A stretch of DNA of 64,000 nucleotides. Origin: Streptomyces plumbidurans. GTDB lineage: Bacteria; Actinomycetota; Actinomycetes; Streptomycetales; Streptomycetaceae. The translations under genes were made by a program, and so were the position numbers. This document shows positions 63,579 to 64,000 of the stretch, in pieces (positions within the stretch are counted from its first letter, which is position 1; each line of letters begins with the position of its first letter). The stretch covers positions 124,001-188,000 of the forward strand of contig NZ_JAFJSY010000008.1 of the NCBI RefSeq assembly GCF_019857225.1, read 5' to 3'. The notes under the pieces were generated by a model. That model did not search any database. It had not been told where the DNA came from and saw nothing but the letters and a program-made list of their open reading frames with translations.

Positions 63579-64000
63579 TTACGCCTCCTGCCCGCGCTCC
63601 CGGGCCTCCAACCGCTCCCGTTGCGGTACGACCGTGTACTTCGGGTCCTCGGCGGAGGCGACCCCGGCGTGGAAGAGGCCGAACCGCAGGGCCGCGGAGC
63701 CGGTGAGCAGGGCCGCACCGGCCACCGCCGCGAGCGCCCTGTCGCGCCGGCGGCCCGAGAGCGCCGCGAGGACGGCGCCGCCCGCCGTGAGGGCTTCCGC
63801 GGTGCGCAGCATCAGGTGCGGGCGGCCCTGCTCCAGCGGCTCGGCGGCCAGGCCCATCCGTCGCTTCATCAGCTGGAAGACGCCCAGTTCCAGGGCCGCT
63901 CCGAGCACGGCCATGCGGCGGGCGGGCCCCGTCTGCGCGATCGGTGCCGCGGCCAGGGCGAGTCCCGCCGCCGCGGTGGCGCCCGAACCGGCGAAGACGT
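63579..64000 (-). CDS. NrfD-type membrane subunit of formate dehydrogenase, N-terminus outside window
   Basis: The C-terminal ~140 residues of a polysulfide-reductase/NrfD-like membrane protein: AGSGATAAAGLALAAAPIA, ELGVFQLMKRRMG and LRFGLFHAGVASAEDPKYTV in membrane segments. It is upstream of fdhA on the same strand, so it is likely the quinone-side membrane anchor of the formate dehydrogenase, with any electron-transfer subunit beyond the edge. Confidence 0.85.
   Translation of the reverse strand, partial: VFAGSGATAAAGLALAAAPIAQTGPARRMAVLGAALELGVFQLMKRRMGLAAEPLEQGRPHLMLRTAEALTAGGAVLAALSGRRRDRALAAVAGAALLTGSAALRFGLFHAGVASAEDPKYTVVPQRERLEARERGQEA

Overview
The window looks like a piece of a Streptomyces chromosome or a close relative. 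G+C is very high, third codon positions are almost always G or C, GTG starts are common (with one TTG), and Shine-Dalgarno sequences are strong. The gene families fit too: F420-type PPOX protein, MMPL transporter, SpoIIE-type phosphatase, CYTH/CHAD protein and many orphan regulators. I see no phage, transposon, CRISPR array or rRNA.

Layout. 1-2164 is the 5' part of a secreted M4 metalloprotease. 2441-4172 is a compact arsenic cassette (arsM diverging from arsR-arsC around a paired operator). A decayed TetR fragment and an amino-acid permease follow. 6016-11878 holds a Tat-exported DUF3500 protein, a two-component system, a PPOX protein and a CYTH-CHAD protein. 12101-22642 is mixed: an MHYT protein, a metallophosphoesterase, flavin and 2-oxoglutarate oxidoreductases, a LigD-type 3'-phosphoesterase, a peroxiredoxin/DoxX pair, an AraC/MFS pair, and MarR and TetR regulators. 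23136-36132 holds an orphan LuxR response regulator, a TetR-controlled SDR pair, a stand-alone ATP-dependent DNA ligase, a Nep1-like (NPP1) secreted protein, a glycosidase-like secreted protein, a Baeyer-Villiger-type questin-oxidase-like protein, an MMPL pump and an AKR/XRE pair. The gap 36133-36803 contains three and a fraction diverged copies of a ~135-bp tandem repeat.

36804-46296 reads as one catabolic locus: MFS importer and aldehyde dehydrogenase on one side, an IclR regulator, then an overlapping run of a formaldehyde-activating-enzyme (Fae) homologue, an enolase-superfamily dehydratase, an aldehyde dehydrogenase, a 3-hydroxyisobutyrate-dehydrogenase-like enzyme and an iron-type alcohol dehydrogenase. 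Both promoter regions carry the same 17-bp palindrome GTTGC-N7-GCAAC, so IclR probably controls both arms.

46514-55694 holds a small TOPRIM protein, a Rieske/FAD oxidoreductase, a GAF/PAS/SpoIIE phosphatase, an isochorismatase-type hydrolase, an FUSC-like membrane protein, a GH15 enzyme and small proteins.

55867 to the right edge is a complete selenocysteine system beside its client: selA, selB, tRNA-Sec (selC, antisense to the end of selB), selD, and convergently a molybdenum formate dehydrogenase with an in-frame UGA at codon 189 followed by a clear SECIS hairpin, then the end of an NrfD-type membrane subunit. The selB stop codon is a UGA lying exactly opposite the tRNA-Sec anticodon, and that frame continues open into selD.
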